Position numbers and translations under genes: made by a program | Notes under the pieces: model-generated | Database searches by the model: none | What the model was told of the DNA's origin: nothing | The model's input: the letters and a program-made list of their open reading frames with translations, nothing else | Assembly: GCF_014642275.1 (NCBI RefSeq) | Contig: NZ_BMIM01000017.1 | Coordinates: forward strand, 1-38,180 | Direction of reading: 5' to 3' | DNA length: 38,180 nt | Origin: Flavobacterium lutivivi | GTDB taxonomy: Bacteria; Bacteroidota; Bacteroidia; Flavobacteriales; Flavobacteriaceae | Part shown: piece after piece, positions 22,257-31,496 of the stretch | How the letters are laid out: every line of letters begins with the position of its first letter | How positions within the stretch are numbered: position 1 is the first letter of the stretch

Positions 22257-22264
22257 TATTTTTG
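22257..22264 (+). promoter_or_regulatory. -7 box of the diheme cytochrome gene
   Basis: TATTTTTG matches TAnnTTTG and ends 17 bases before the ATG at 22282. It supports that start over in-frame upstream codons. No TTTG at ideal spacing. Confidence 0.45.
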
Positions 22265-22281
22265 GTTTTCTAAATATAATT

Positions 22282-23703
22282 ATGAAAAAACATTACCTGC
22301 TTACCTTTTTATTATTAGCAAGCTTTTTAGTTGTTTCTTGTGACAACGAAGACGATTATCAGCCCATAGATGATTTACCTGTTGCAACAGATGATACAGT
22401 AAATAGTACATTGACAACAGCTGTTGAAATTCCTGTTTTAGATAACGATACTACTGGCGACGAAGTGGTTCCAACTTCAGTCAGCATCGTTAATGGAACT
22501 GACACAAATTCTAACGGAACCCTAGATCAACTAATTGTTCCTGCCGAAGGAACTTGGCAAGTAAACGCATCAACTGGAACAATAACTTTTACGCCTTTAT
22601 CAACTTTTGTTGGAAACCCAACAGCTATAAAATACACCGTAAAAGATGCAGAAAATAACGTTTCAAATGAAGCGAATGTTACCATAAATGCGTTACCAAT
22701 TGTTTCAGTAGATTTAACAACAGTTCCTTATCCAAAACTTTCTGACTACCATTTTTTTGTTGGAAATATAAAAGACCAAGTTCCATCGTTGAATGTTCTT
22801 CCATATGAGCCAGCAAGCGCATTATTTTCAGATTATGCCCATAAAAAAAGATTTGTTTGGATGCCCGAAGGAACACATGCAACTTACAATGGAGATGAAA
22901 ACATATTTGAATTTCCGGTTGGTGCAGTATTGGTAAAGACATTTTTTTATGAAAATGTTATTCCTGGAAATATTTCAAAAAATGTTGAAACAAGATTACT
23001 CATCAGAAAAAGCGATGGATGGAAAGCTTATACTTATGTTTGGAATGAAAGCCAAACTGACGCTTTATTAGAAACTACTGACAATGGATTAATAGTTCCT
23101 GTTTCATGGATAGAAAACAGCATTACCAAAAACGTTAATTTCAAAGTTCCAGCTCAAACAGAATGTATTACTTGTCACAAGATAAATCCTAACCATACAG
23201 GAGAAATAACTATTCCAATAGGTCCAAAACCTCAAAATTTAAATACTGTATTCAGTTATACTTCTGGTGCAATGAACCAAATTACGAAATGGAAAAGTGT
23301 AGGATATTTGGCGAGTGATACTCCCGAAACTTCACAAATTTACTCCACTGTCGATTGGCGAGATACAAGCAAATCCCTTGAATTAAGAGCAAGATCCTAT
23401 ATAGATATGAATTGTGCTCATTGTCACAGAGATGGTGGTCATTGTGATTATGTTCCACAGAGATTTGATTTTGGAAACACCAATTTATTAACTTTTGGTG
23501 TATGTCTAACACCTCTTTTTAGTGTACAAGACCATCCTTTTATTATAAATGCTGGTGATGCAGAACATTCGGTAATGGTTTACAGAATGAATACTAATGA
23601 AGAAAGCCAAATGATGCCAATAATTGGCCGAACAACAATACACACAGAAGGAGTTCAATTAATTAAAGATTGGATAAACTCGCTTCCTGCTAATTGTCAT
23701 TAA
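22282..23703 (+). CDS. Diheme c-type cytochrome lipoprotein (SO2930-like) with N-terminal cadherin-like domain
   Basis: 473 residues. Lipobox Cys20 (VVSC) and an acidic DNEDDY linker. Residues ~30-130 look like a tandem-95/cadherin-like Ig domain (ATDDTVNSTLTTAVEIPVLD, GTITFTPLSTFVG, IKYTVKDAENNVSNEANVTI). From ~140 it resembles the SO2930/HNE_0200 family (PYPKLSDYHFFVGN, RFVWMPEGTHATYNG, FEFPVGAVLVKTFFY). Two haem-binding CxxCH motifs are Cys295-Ile-Thr-Cys298-His299 and Cys378-Ala-His-Cys381-His382. An envelope electron-transfer role is likely; the donor and acceptor are unknown. The ATG at 22282 was chosen for the signal peptide and promoter position. The T9SS protein gene follows after 31 bases. 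Confidence 0.82.
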   Translation: MKKHYLLTFLLLASFLVVSCDNEDDYQPIDDLPVATDDTVNSTLTTAVEIPVLDNDTTGDEVVPTSVSIVNGTDTNSNGTLDQLIVPAEGTWQVNASTGTITFTPLSTFVGNPTAIKYTVKDAENNVSNEANVTINALPIVSVDLTTVPYPKLSDYHFFVGNIKDQVPSLNVLPYEPASALFSDYAHKKRFVWMPEGTHATYNGDENIFEFPVGAVLVKTFFYENVIPGNISKNVETRLLIRKSDGWKAYTYVWNESQTDALLETTDNGLIVPVSWIENSITKNVNFKVPAQTECITCHKINPNHTGEITIPIGPKPQNLNTVFSYTSGAMNQITKWKSVGYLASDTPETSQIYSTVDWRDTSKSLELRARSYIDMNCAHCHRDGGHCDYVPQRFDFGNTNLLTFGVCLTPLFSVQDHPFIINAGDAEHSVMVYRMNTNEESQMMPIIGRTTIHTEGVQLIKDWINSLPANCH

Positions 23704-23734
23704 AAACAAACTAACTATTAACTATAAACTATTA

Positions 23735-25753
23735 ATGAAAAAAATTACCTTTTTAATCTTGATTTTGGGTTGTCAATTTTCAATTGCACAAACCTCATGC
23801 GCAACAGCAATACCAGTTACTGCTGGAATAACAACTGTTCCTGCTCTAAGTGGTTCAGTTCCTACGACAACCTGTACAAGTTCTGATGCTAATTTGGCGA
23901 ATTGGTATTCCTATACTCCTAGTCAAAACTACACAGTAACAATAACTTCTGATTTAGCAGTAAACACTTGTAAAGACACATATATTAGTATTTACAGTGG
24001 GACTTGTTCTGGTTTTTCTTGTGTGGCATTTGATGATGACTCTGGAAATATAGCTTGTACAACACAAACTAATTCTCCTTCATACTTATCTGTTGTGAGT
24101 TTTACAGCATTGGCAGGAAATACCTATTATATTGTTTGGGATAATAGATGGAATGGTTCAGGATTTGATTTTCAATTGAGTGAACAAGCTGTTGTTGCTC
24201 CGCCAGTAAATTTTACAACAAGCCCAATAACATCTTCATCAACTATATGTTGTGTAAGCGATATGAATGGTGATTTTCTTGATGATATAGTAACGGTTCA
24301 AGCAAATCAAATGACTGTACTATCGCAAAAAACAACTGGAGGTTTTGATAGCAATTCCTATCCATTACCTGGTTTAACAGCAATGCCTAGTTGGAGTATA
24401 TCTTCAGGTGATTTTGACAAAAACGGTTTCAATGATTTAGTATTTGGTAGCGGAAGCCGTGTTGCGGTTATCAAAGCGAATGCTACTGGAACTGGTTATA
24501 CCGAAATTGCATATCCACAAAATATCTTCACTCAAAGAACAAACTTTGTTGACATTAACAATGATGGAAACTTAGATTTATTTGCTTGTCATGATGTAGC
24601 ACAAAGTCATGCTTACAGAAACGATGGTGCTGGTAATTTAATTTTTGATATTTCGTTTTTTCCAACCTTAGCTGTTGGTGGAAATTATCAATCGCAATGG
24701 TCTGATATTGATAATGATGGTGATTTTGATATGTATCTTTCGAAATGTAGAGGTGGTGCTCTAGTAGGTGATCCTCAAAGAATTAACTTACTTTACCTTA
24801 ATAACGGAAATGGAACATTTACTGAATCTGGTGCAGCTGCAGGTGTAAATGATGGCTCACAATCATGGTCTTCTGCTATTGAGGATTATGATAATGATGG
24901 AGATATGGATATTTTGCTTTCTAATATTTCTGACACTAATAAGTTTTATAGAAACAATGGTGACGGAACTTTTACTGATATTTATTCTACTACCGGAATT
25001 GATGCTCAAGTTGGTTCATGGGAACTACAAGCAGCAGATTTTAATAACGATGGATGGATGGATTTCCTATGGCAAAACAGCAAAGAATTATGGATTAATG
25101 ATGGCGATGGAACATTTACTGGGTATGATTTACCTTTCAGCGAAGGTGGAATAGGAGATTTGAATAATGATGGATTTTTGGATGTTCAAACAGGAGGTAA
25201 TGTTTACTACAATACTCCTAACAACAATAATTGGATTACAATAAACCTTCATGGTATTCAAAGTAATTATAATGGGATTGGCGCTAGAATTGAACTTTAT
25301 GGTGCATGGGGAAAACAAATTAGAGAAATAAAAAGTGGTAACGGTTTTAGTCACCAAAGTACTTTAAACGCTCATTTTGGAATAGGTTCAGAAACCGAAA
25401 TAACTCAGATGATCATCAAATGGCCTTCAGGAATTATTGATACAATTTCTAATCCTGCTTCAAATAGCAAAATCACAGTAGTTGAAGGTTCAACATTAAG
25501 CAACGAACAATTCAATAGCAATGAGATTAGTTTGTATCCAAATCCTGCTGAAACAGAAATCAATATTCATTCTCTAAACCAACCTATTTCATTTAAAGAA
25601 TTCAAAATTTTTGATTTATCAGGAAAAATGATTTTTGAAACTTCTGATGTAAACAAAGCTATCAATGTATCTAAATTATCAACTGGTCAATATATCTTTT
25701 TGGCAACAGATACTAACTCTAAAAAATATTCTCAAAAATTCTTGAAAAAATAG
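23735..25753 (+). CDS. T9SS-exported FG-GAP/ASPIC-UnbV repeat protein
   Basis: 672 residues. Sec signal (cleavage near SIAQT). Residues 20-150 form a Cys-containing beta domain of the pre-peptidase/CUB-like type (LANWYSYTPSQNYTVTITSD, YYIVWDNRWNGSGFDFQLSE). Then come at least five FG-GAP/VCBS units with calcium-binding loops: DINNDGNLDLF, DIDNDGDFDMYLS, DYDNDGDMDILLS, DFNNDGWMDFLW and DLNNDGFLDV. An ASPIC/UnbV domain follows (NWITINLHGIQSNYNGIGAR, IKWPSGIID). The last ~75 residues are a type IX sorting signal (ISLYPNPAETEINIHS, FDLSGKMIFE, LSTGQYIFLATD). It should be displayed or released at the cell surface. Probably co-transcribed with the cytochrome lipoprotein. Confidence 0.9.
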   Translation: MKKITFLILILGCQFSIAQTSCATAIPVTAGITTVPALSGSVPTTTCTSSDANLANWYSYTPSQNYTVTITSDLAVNTCKDTYISIYSGTCSGFSCVAFDDDSGNIACTTQTNSPSYLSVVSFTALAGNTYYIVWDNRWNGSGFDFQLSEQAVVAPPVNFTTSPITSSSTICCVSDMNGDFLDDIVTVQANQMTVLSQKTTGGFDSNSYPLPGLTAMPSWSISSGDFDKNGFNDLVFGSGSRVAVIKANATGTGYTEIAYPQNIFTQRTNFVDINNDGNLDLFACHDVAQSHAYRNDGAGNLIFDISFFPTLAVGGNYQSQWSDIDNDGDFDMYLSKCRGGALVGDPQRINLLYLNNGNGTFTESGAAAGVNDGSQSWSSAIEDYDNDGDMDILLSNISDTNKFYRNNGDGTFTDIYSTTGIDAQVGSWELQAADFNNDGWMDFLWQNSKELWINDGDGTFTGYDLPFSEGGIGDLNNDGFLDVQTGGNVYYNTPNNNNWITINLHGIQSNYNGIGARIELYGAWGKQIREIKSGNGFSHQSTLNAHFGIGSETEITQMIIKWPSGIIDTISNPASNSKITVVEGSTLSNEQFNSNEISLYPNPAETEINIHSLNQPISFKEFKIFDLSGKMIFETSDVNKAINVSKLSTGQYIFLATDTNSKKYSQKFLKK

Positions 25754-25775
25754 TTTTTGATGAAATATTTTCAAG

Positions 25776-25803
25776 AAAAAGCATCTCAATTGAGATGCTT
25801 TTT
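25776..25803 (+). terminator. Terminator after the T9SS protein
   Basis: AAAAAGCATCTCAA and TTGAGATGCTTTTT form a perfect inverted repeat followed by further Ts, 22 bases after the stop codon. Confidence 0.85.
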
Positions 25804-25891
25804 CTTTTTATCGACAATAGTTTACCAAAAGACGATTGAATTTTATTTTAGCTAATTTATATATTAATTTTATGACAAACTTATTTTGATT

Positions 25892-26428
25892 ATGAAATCT
25901 GCCCTAATCCTACTTCTACTCTTCTCCAACATAACTATTGGGCAAAAAATATTTTCTACCAAGAAAGGCAATATTGCTTTTGAAGCATCGATACCAGGCT
26001 TTGAAGAAGTCAAAGCAAAATCTGATGAAGCTACATGTAAACTAAATATAGAAAATGGAACTTTTGAGAGTTCTTTGCTAATTAAAAATCTTCATTTTAA
26101 GCTGGAACTTATGGAGGAGCATTTCAATCAAAATTATCTCGAAAGTGAACGATATCCAAAATCAATTTTCAAAGGAAAAATAATGGATTTTGATAAAGAA
26201 AAAATTACAGAAGTAGAAAAAGAATTTACAATAAAAGGAACGCTTGAATTACACGGTAAACTTCAAAACATAAGTATTACAGGTACTTTAAAAAGAATAG
26301 GGAAAAATATTTTTTTTAAGGCTGATTTCTTTATAAATGCTGATGATTTTGATGTTAAGATACCAAATTTGATAAGTAGTAAAGTTTCGAATAAAGTATT
26401 GATTCACACAAACTATATTTTAAACTAA
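25892..26428 (+). CDS. YceI-like exported protein
   Basis: 178 residues from the ATG at 25892; a TTG two codons upstream is less likely. Signal peptide MKSALILLLLFSNITIG followed by QKIFSTKKGNIAFEASIPGF. The body has the YceI lipocalin-like pattern: SDEATCKLNIENGTFESSLL, MEEHFNQNYLESERYPKSIF (the family block around M...HF...L....YP...F), FTIKGTLELHGKL, and a final ADDFDVKIPN. YceI proteins bind isoprenoid lipids in some species; the ligand here is unknown. Its last 9 bases overlap the convergent GNAT gene. Confidence 0.85.
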   Translation: MKSALILLLLFSNITIGQKIFSTKKGNIAFEASIPGFEEVKAKSDEATCKLNIENGTFESSLLIKNLHFKLELMEEHFNQNYLESERYPKSIFKGKIMDFDKEKITEVEKEFTIKGTLELHGKLQNISITGTLKRIGKNIFFKADFFINADDFDVKIPNLISSKVSNKVLIHTNYILN

Positions 26429-26917
26429 TTTTTTTTCCATAATATAATCATCCATAACATATCCGTTGCCGATATTGATAACTATTTGGTTAGATACTTT
26501 ATAATTCATTCTTTCATAGAACCTTATGGCTGGATTGTTTTTATTTACGTTCAAAAAAACTGCCTCTTGACCTTCTTCTAGAGCACAATCCTCAACAAAT
26601 TTAATCAATTGTTTTCCAATGCTTTTCCCTTGAATTTCGGGTAGTACATAAAGTTTGTGCAATTTTGTATTATTCAACTCAGCATTTATCTCGAAAGAAG
26701 CAAAACCAACATAATTTTCTTCTTCCTTAGCTAGAATAAAAACATGTTTTTTTTCTGTTAGTTGATTTCTTAAAGAGTTCAAACTATACATCAAATCGAG
26801 CATGTAATTTATTTGCTCTTGCGAAATGATGTTTTGATAGCAAATTGGCCAAGTTTCAAAAGCTATTTTTTGAACTATATCTAAATCTTCCGATTTACAT
26901 TTTACTATTTCAATCAT
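26420..26917 (-). CDS. GNAT-family N-acetyltransferase
   Basis: 165 residues. Typical GNAT order: an N-terminal strand/helix (IEIVKCKSEDLDIVQKIAFE), YVGFASFEINAE, then the acetyl-CoA motif LHKLYVLPEIQGKSIGKQLI (Q/R-x-x-G-x-G/A equivalent is QGKSIGK), and VFLNVNKNNPAIRFYERMNY at the end. The acceptor substrate cannot be read. The start overlaps the DUF1801 stop by four bases (ATGA), so the two are translationally coupled. Confidence 0.92.
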   Translation of the reverse strand: MIEIVKCKSEDLDIVQKIAFETWPICYQNIISQEQINYMLDLMYSLNSLRNQLTEKKHVFILAKEEENYVGFASFEINAELNNTKLHKLYVLPEIQGKSIGKQLIKFVEDCALEEGQEAVFLNVNKNNPAIRFYERMNYKVSNQIVINIGNGYVMDDYIMEKKLV

Positions 26918-27372
26918 TTTTTTGAGAATGCACTTTCATATTTATTAATCCAATCTTCGGTAGTCATTTTTGATGCTAATTGACCGATTAATTCATATGG
27001 AATGTCGTTCATTTTCTTAAATCTGATACAGCTTTTACCCATATCGAGTTTGGACTTGGAATGCTTAGGAAATTCAGACACAAACCAATCTAACAAAGAA
27101 GGTTCAGCATAAATCCCCATGTGATAAAGAGCTATAAAGTTTTTCTGTGATGCCAATCCTATAAAAGGTAAAGGTGCTTTTGGGTCGCAATGATATCCTT
27201 TGGGGTAAATAGAATGCGGCACTGCATATCCCATCATGCCATAGCCCATAGATTCTTCAAAACCTTTTGGAAGATTATCTAAAATTACTTTTCTTATTTT
27301 TTCAATAACCTCTTTTCTGTCTTCTGGTAAATCTTTGATATACTCATCAACTGTGATAGCTTTTGATTGCAT
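26914..27372 (-). CDS. DUF1801 family protein (YdhG-like)
   Basis: 152 residues, soluble. Family landmarks are TVDEYIKDLPEDRKEVIEKI, ESMGYGMMGYAVPHSIYPKG, FIGLASQKNFIALYHMGIY and KLDMGKSCIRFKKMNDIP. DUF1801 proteins have a small alpha/beta fold, and the biochemical role is not established. It is the first gene of a two-gene unit with the GNAT acetyltransferase and is divergent from the DUF3667 gene, with ~60 bp between. Confidence 0.88.
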   Translation of the reverse strand: MQSKAITVDEYIKDLPEDRKEVIEKIRKVILDNLPKGFEESMGYGMMGYAVPHSIYPKGYHCDPKAPLPFIGLASQKNFIALYHMGIYAEPSLLDWFVSEFPKHSKSKLDMGKSCIRFKKMNDIPYELIGQLASKMTTEDWINKYESAFSKK

Positions 27373-27435
27373 AATTTCATTATTTGTTCCAAATTTATGA
27401 ATAATTTTATAGATTTACCTTTTAATTATAAGCCC

Positions 27436-28524
27436 ATGAAACACAAACTACGCGAAGATAAAACTTGTCTAAACTGCAACTATGTGGTTGAAAATCGCTA
27501 TTGCCCCAATTGTGGACAAGAAAACAGTGATACACGCAAGACATTTTATGAATTATTTGTACACTTTTTTGAAGATTTAACTCATTATGAGAATTCATTT
27601 TGGAAAACAATTAGAAACCTAATATTAAAGCCAGCATCTTTAACAAAGGAATATCTTTCGGGTAAACGAATGTCATATTTGGCTCCAATAAGACTTTACA
27701 TTTTTATAAGTTTTGTGACGTTCTTCATCTTTTCAATATTACCAGATAGTGAAGAAAATGAGCATGATAATCCCAAACCAAAAGCCAAAAACGAGTATTA
27801 TCAAAGCAAACCAGAAACTAAAAAAGACAGCATATATCCTGAAGAAGTAATCATAAATGATTTAGAAAAAAAAGGCGAAATTTCAAAAACGTTTTCAGAT
27901 TCAATTCAAAAAGCAATTAAAGAATCGAAAGAAAAAGCAGATAAAGATGATGGTGATGATTATATGAATTTTGGTTATTCATCTGTTGAAGAACTTGATT
28001 CTGTGCAGAAATCTAAAAAGCCAAATCAGAAAATGAGTGCTTTAAAATACTGGTTGCACAAAAAAGTACTTTTGGCAAAAAAAGGAAAAACCAAAGAAGA
28101 AGCTTTTGAAAGATTTAAAGAGACTTTTTTTCACAATATACCCAAAGCATTGTTTATCTATATGCCATTGTTTGCCTTTATTCTTTGGCTTTTTCAAAAC
28201 AAAAGAAAATGGTATTATTTTGATCACGGAATTTTTACTTTGCACTACTTTTCATTCCTGTTGCTGGCATCGTTGATTTTAGAATTATTCAATCTTATTT
28301 TTGATAATTTTGACAACTTTATAATGAACGGCATTCAATATATTTTTAATACGGTTTTAATAATATATATTCTTTATTATTTCTTTCCTGCACATCACCG
28401 TTTTTATAACGAAAAAAGGATAGTAACTATTGTGAAAGGAGTGGTTATGTTTTTTATCAATATGTTGATATTGAGCTTAATACTAGTAGGCATTGCTTTT
28501 TATTCATTTATAAATATTCATTAG
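27436..28524 (+). CDS. DUF3667 membrane protein with N-terminal zinc-ribbon-like motif
   Basis: 362 residues from the ATG at 27436. The start has two Cys pairs, CLNC and CPNCGQ (residues ~11-28), resembling a zinc ribbon. A conserved FVHFFEDLTHYENSFWKTIR segment and YLSGKRMSYLAPIRLYIFIS follow. There are about five membrane helices: one at ~90-110 and four in the C-terminal ~130 residues. A charged Lys/Glu-rich cytosolic or periplasmic loop of ~120 residues lies between. The function is unknown; the family is common in Bacteroidota. The M28 peptidase gene follows after four bases, so they are probably one transcript. Confidence 0.85.
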   Translation: MKHKLREDKTCLNCNYVVENRYCPNCGQENSDTRKTFYELFVHFFEDLTHYENSFWKTIRNLILKPASLTKEYLSGKRMSYLAPIRLYIFISFVTFFIFSILPDSEENEHDNPKPKAKNEYYQSKPETKKDSIYPEEVIINDLEKKGEISKTFSDSIQKAIKESKEKADKDDGDDYMNFGYSSVEELDSVQKSKKPNQKMSALKYWLHKKVLLAKKGKTKEEAFERFKETFFHNIPKALFIYMPLFAFILWLFQNKRKWYYFDHGIFTLHYFSFLLLASLILELFNLIFDNFDNFIMNGIQYIFNTVLIIYILYYFFPAHHRFYNEKRIVTIVKGVVMFFINMLILSLILVGIAFYSFINIH

Positions 28525-28528
28525 AATT

Positions 28529-29539
28529 ATGAAGAAAATCTTGTTTTTAATAAGCCTTTTTGTTCTTTCAAGCTGTGGAACGAATAAAAAAATTGCAAGT
28601 GCAAAAGATAGCTCATTCTACTCTAACTTGATTACTGAAAATAGTTTAAAAACCAATTTAACTATTATTGCTTCCGATGAAATGCAAGGAAGAGATACCG
28701 GAAGTTCTGGTCAGAAAAAGGCAGGAGAATATATTGTCAATTTTTACAAAAACAACAATGTTTCCCATCCTCCAATTACTGAAGATTATTATCAAAAAAT
28801 TCCAGCTTCATTTTTGAATGCAAAGTATAACGAAAATCTACCCGATTCAGAGAATATTTGGGTATTTATAGAAGGAACAGATAAAAAGAATGAAATAGTT
28901 GTGTTATCTGCTCACTATGACCATGTTGGCACAAAGAATGGAGAAATTTACAATGGCGCAGATGATGATGGTTCAGGAACGGTTGGTCTTATGGAGATTG
29001 CAAAAGCATTACAAAAAGCCAAAGCTGAAGGAAATGGACCAAGACGTTCTGTACTTATTCTTCATGTAACTGGTGAAGAACATGGCCTTCATGGGTCAAG
29101 ATTTTATTCTGAAAATCCGCTTTATCCATTAGCAAATACCGTTGCTGATGTTAATATTGATATGATAGGTAGAAGAGACGAATTTCATGAAGACAATAAT
29201 TATGTTTATGTAATTGGTTCTGATTATTTATCGAGCGATTTATATAACATCTGTGAAGAGGTAAATAAGAAAAACGTAAATCTAGTTTTGGATTATAAAT
29301 ACAATGACAAAAAAGATCCAAATCGTTTTTATTACCGTTCCGATCATTACAATTTTGCAAAAAATGGCATTCCATCAGTATTTTTATTCAACGGAACTCA
29401 TTCCGATTATCATCAACCTACAGATGACGTAGAAAAAATTGAATTTGATGCTTTGTGTAAAAGAACCAAATATGCTTTTGGAATAGTATGGGAAATCGCT
29501 AATAGAGAAAATAAACTTGTAGTAGATAAAAAAGAATAA
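28529..29539 (+). CDS. M28-family metallopeptidase lipoprotein
   Basis: 336 residues. Lipobox Cys16 (LSSC). The M28 zinc-binding residues are visible in order: VVLSAHYDHVG (His, Asp), NGADDDGSGT (bridging Asp), HVTGEEHGLHGS (Glu-Glu), VNIDMIGRRD (Asp), and SDYHQPTDD (His). N-terminal LKTNLTIIASDEMQGRDTGS is the usual start of the aminopeptidase domain. Likely a periplasmic or outer-membrane aminopeptidase/carboxypeptidase. It shares a bidirectional terminator with the convergent tRNA-His. Confidence 0.93.
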   Translation: MKKILFLISLFVLSSCGTNKKIASAKDSSFYSNLITENSLKTNLTIIASDEMQGRDTGSSGQKKAGEYIVNFYKNNNVSHPPITEDYYQKIPASFLNAKYNENLPDSENIWVFIEGTDKKNEIVVLSAHYDHVGTKNGEIYNGADDDGSGTVGLMEIAKALQKAKAEGNGPRRSVLILHVTGEEHGLHGSRFYSENPLYPLANTVADVNIDMIGRRDEFHEDNNYVYVIGSDYLSSDLYNICEEVNKKNVNLVLDYKYNDKKDPNRFYYRSDHYNFAKNGIPSVFLFNGTHSDYHQPTDDVEKIEFDALCKRTKYAFGIVWEIANRENKLVVDKKE

Positions 29540-29570
29540 AAAAAAGTCCCGAAAATTTCGGGACTTTTTT
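29540..29570. terminator. Bidirectional terminator (M28 peptidase / tRNA-His)
   Basis: AAAAAAGTCCCGA and TCGGGACTTTTTT pair over a short loop, giving A-run and T-run on opposite sides. It lies between the peptidase stop and the 3' end of tRNA-His. Confidence 0.88.
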
Positions 29571-29573
29571 TTG

Positions 29574-29648
<75 letters not shown>

Positions 29649-29664
29649 ATTTGTTAAGCGAGTG

Positions 29665-29695
29665 CAAATATAGTGCAAAAGTTATTTCTTGCAAA
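29665..29695 (-). promoter_or_regulatory. Promoter of tRNA-His
   Basis: On the minus strand TTTG (29692-29695), a 19-bp spacer and TATATTTG (29665-29672) match the Bacteroidota consensus. The -7 box is the same as in the tRNA-Lys/Leu promoter. Confidence 0.85.
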
Positions 29696-29712
29696 AAATA
29701 ATTTCACATTTT

Positions 29713-30429
29713 TTACTTTAAATCTCCTAAACTATTGACTGCTACATATCTTTCAACAGTAAATCCTTCGGCATATTCAACTCCTACCAATCTTCCTAAA
29801 TCCTGTGAACGATAGTGTATGCTTTCCAAAAAGTTTTTGGTAGCAATTGGAGTTATAGGTTCATTCGTGTTTTCTGAGTAAAATTGAGATGAATAGGACA
29901 TAATTGCGGCTGTTTTTTTCTCAATAAAATTTGAAATATCAACAACAAAATCTGGCTCAATATTTTTCCACTGAATATAATGATATACCACTTTTGGTCT
30001 CCAACATTCTTGCTCAATGCCTTCAAACATTGTTTCAATCTTTCTTAAACCTGATAGAAAGCATGCATCAGAAACCAATTTACTTCCTTTTCCATGATCT
30101 ATGTGTCTATCATCTATTGCATTACAAAGAACTATTTCGGGTTTGTATTTTCTTATCCTTTTTATTATTTCGAGCTGATGTTGTTCATCATTTACAAAAA
30201 AACCATCTCGCATATTCAGGTTTTCTCGAACAGAAACACCTAAAACTTCAGCAGCATTTTTAGCTTCTTTATCTCTTATTGGCACACTACCACGAGTTCC
30301 TAATTCCCCACGAGTTAAATCAATAATGCCTACTTTTTTCCCTAAAGAAACTTCTTTGGCAATTGTACCACTACAGCCCAATTCTACATCATCAGGATGC
30401 GCACCGAAAGCAAGTATATCTAATTTCAT
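29713..30429 (-). CDS. bshB1: Bacillithiol biosynthesis deacetylase BshB1
   Basis: 238 residues. A LmbE/PIG-L-type zinc deacetylase that removes the acetyl group from GlcNAc-malate in bacillithiol synthesis. The zinc/catalytic motif AHPDDVELGCSGT places His11, Asp13 and Asp14. HIDHGKG (His109, Asp111, His112) supplies the remaining metal ligand. LTRGELGTRGSV and the C-terminal LGRLVGVEYAEGFTVERY are typical of BshB1. It is the last gene of a minus-strand unit, one base after the isochorismate synthase gene. The other bsh genes are not in the window. Confidence 0.95.
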   Translation of the reverse strand: MKLDILAFGAHPDDVELGCSGTIAKEVSLGKKVGIIDLTRGELGTRGSVPIRDKEAKNAAEVLGVSVRENLNMRDGFFVNDEQHQLEIIKRIRKYKPEIVLCNAIDDRHIDHGKGSKLVSDACFLSGLRKIETMFEGIEQECWRPKVVYHYIQWKNIEPDFVVDISNFIEKKTAAIMSYSSQFYSENTNEPITPIATKNFLESIHYRSQDLGRLVGVEYAEGFTVERYVAVNSLGDLK

Positions 30430-30430
30430 T

Positions 30431-31495
30431 TTAAAATAATATTTTTTTTATTGTCATCGCTTTATTTGCCGTTTCTATGTATTCAGCATGAGGATTACTC
30501 TCTTTTGTTATCCCACAACCCACAAAAATATCTACTTTGCCTTTTTTTAATTTGGCACAACGAAGATTGACAAATAAATCTGTTTTTTGAGTTCTAAAAG
30601 TATCTAATTCTATATTTAATTCACCCAAAAAACCAGAATAATATTCTCGATTATATTCTTCATTTTTAATAATAAAATCTTTAGCAATTGCTTTTGGCAA
30701 ACCGCATACAGCAGATGTTGGGTGTAATGAAAGAATAATGTTTTTCAAAGATTTTTTTGTTTTCAAATGTGCCGAAATATCTGTTTTAATATGATAAAGG
30801 TTTCCAGCTTTTTGCGTGTAAGGAGTTGATATCGTTACATCTTTAACAAAATCCTCAATGTGATTTATAATAAAATCTGTTACCAATTGTTGCTCTTTAA
30901 TTTCTTTATCAGACCAAGTCACCTTTTCTGTACTAGCAGCAAGCTGTGTTCCTGCTAATGCTACTGTTGCCATTTTTGTCCCATCCGTTTTTAGTAGCTG
31001 TTCTGGCGAAGCTCCAAACCATGAGCCAATTTTTGGGTGATAAAAAAAATATTTAAACGCTGAAGGATATAATTGAAGCATTTTTTTAAAAATATCTTCA
31101 ATAGCTAACTCACCAATTTCAATTTCTTCTTTTCTAGAAACTACAACTTTAAAAAAACCTTTGTCATCTAGTACTTCGGTAGCTTTATTTACTAACTCTT
31201 CAAAAAAATCTTTACCATAATTATAATCTGGACACAAAAAAGTGTTGTCTAAATAGTGCTTTTTCAAATGATTTTTCTCTACATAAATATCAGAATGTTC
31301 AAGAGGAATGTAGGGAATTTCATCTGCATCGAATGGAGCAAAAGCAAAACCTTTTTCTTCAAAACTATCTAGGAAATAAAGATGGTCGTTTCGCTGAAAC
31401 ATTCCAATAGTTCTCTCAGCATTTGGTTTAGAAAAAAGCACAAAAGGCAATCCTTGCTCTAAATGTGTTTTTACTTTTATAAATAAATCTGTCAT
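30431..31495 (-). CDS. menF: Isochorismate synthase (MenF-like chorismate-binding enzyme)
   Basis: 354 residues, short for the family because the N-terminal part is reduced. The chorismate-binding core is intact: FKVVVSRKEEIEIG, YPSAFKYFFYHPKIGSWFGA, SPEQLLKTDG, MATVALAGTQ, LHPTSAVCGLPKAIAKDFI, YSGFLGEL, and VGCGITKESNPHAEYIETA at the end. It converts chorismate to isochorismate for menaquinone, the usual quinone of Bacteroidota. EntC-type siderophore synthesis is an alternative, but no siderophore genes are nearby. The gene lies directly after the hotdog thioesterase (one base) and before bshB1 (one base). Confidence 0.9.
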   Translation of the reverse strand: MTDLFIKVKTHLEQGLPFVLFSKPNAERTIGMFQRNDHLYFLDSFEEKGFAFAPFDADEIPYIPLEHSDIYVEKNHLKKHYLDNTFLCPDYNYGKDFFEELVNKATEVLDDKGFFKVVVSRKEEIEIGELAIEDIFKKMLQLYPSAFKYFFYHPKIGSWFGASPEQLLKTDGTKMATVALAGTQLAASTEKVTWSDKEIKEQQLVTDFIINHIEDFVKDVTISTPYTQKAGNLYHIKTDISAHLKTKKSLKNIILSLHPTSAVCGLPKAIAKDFIIKNEEYNREYYSGFLGELNIELDTFRTQKTDLFVNLRCAKLKKGKVDIFVGCGITKESNPHAEYIETANKAMTIKKILF

Positions 31496-31496
31496 T

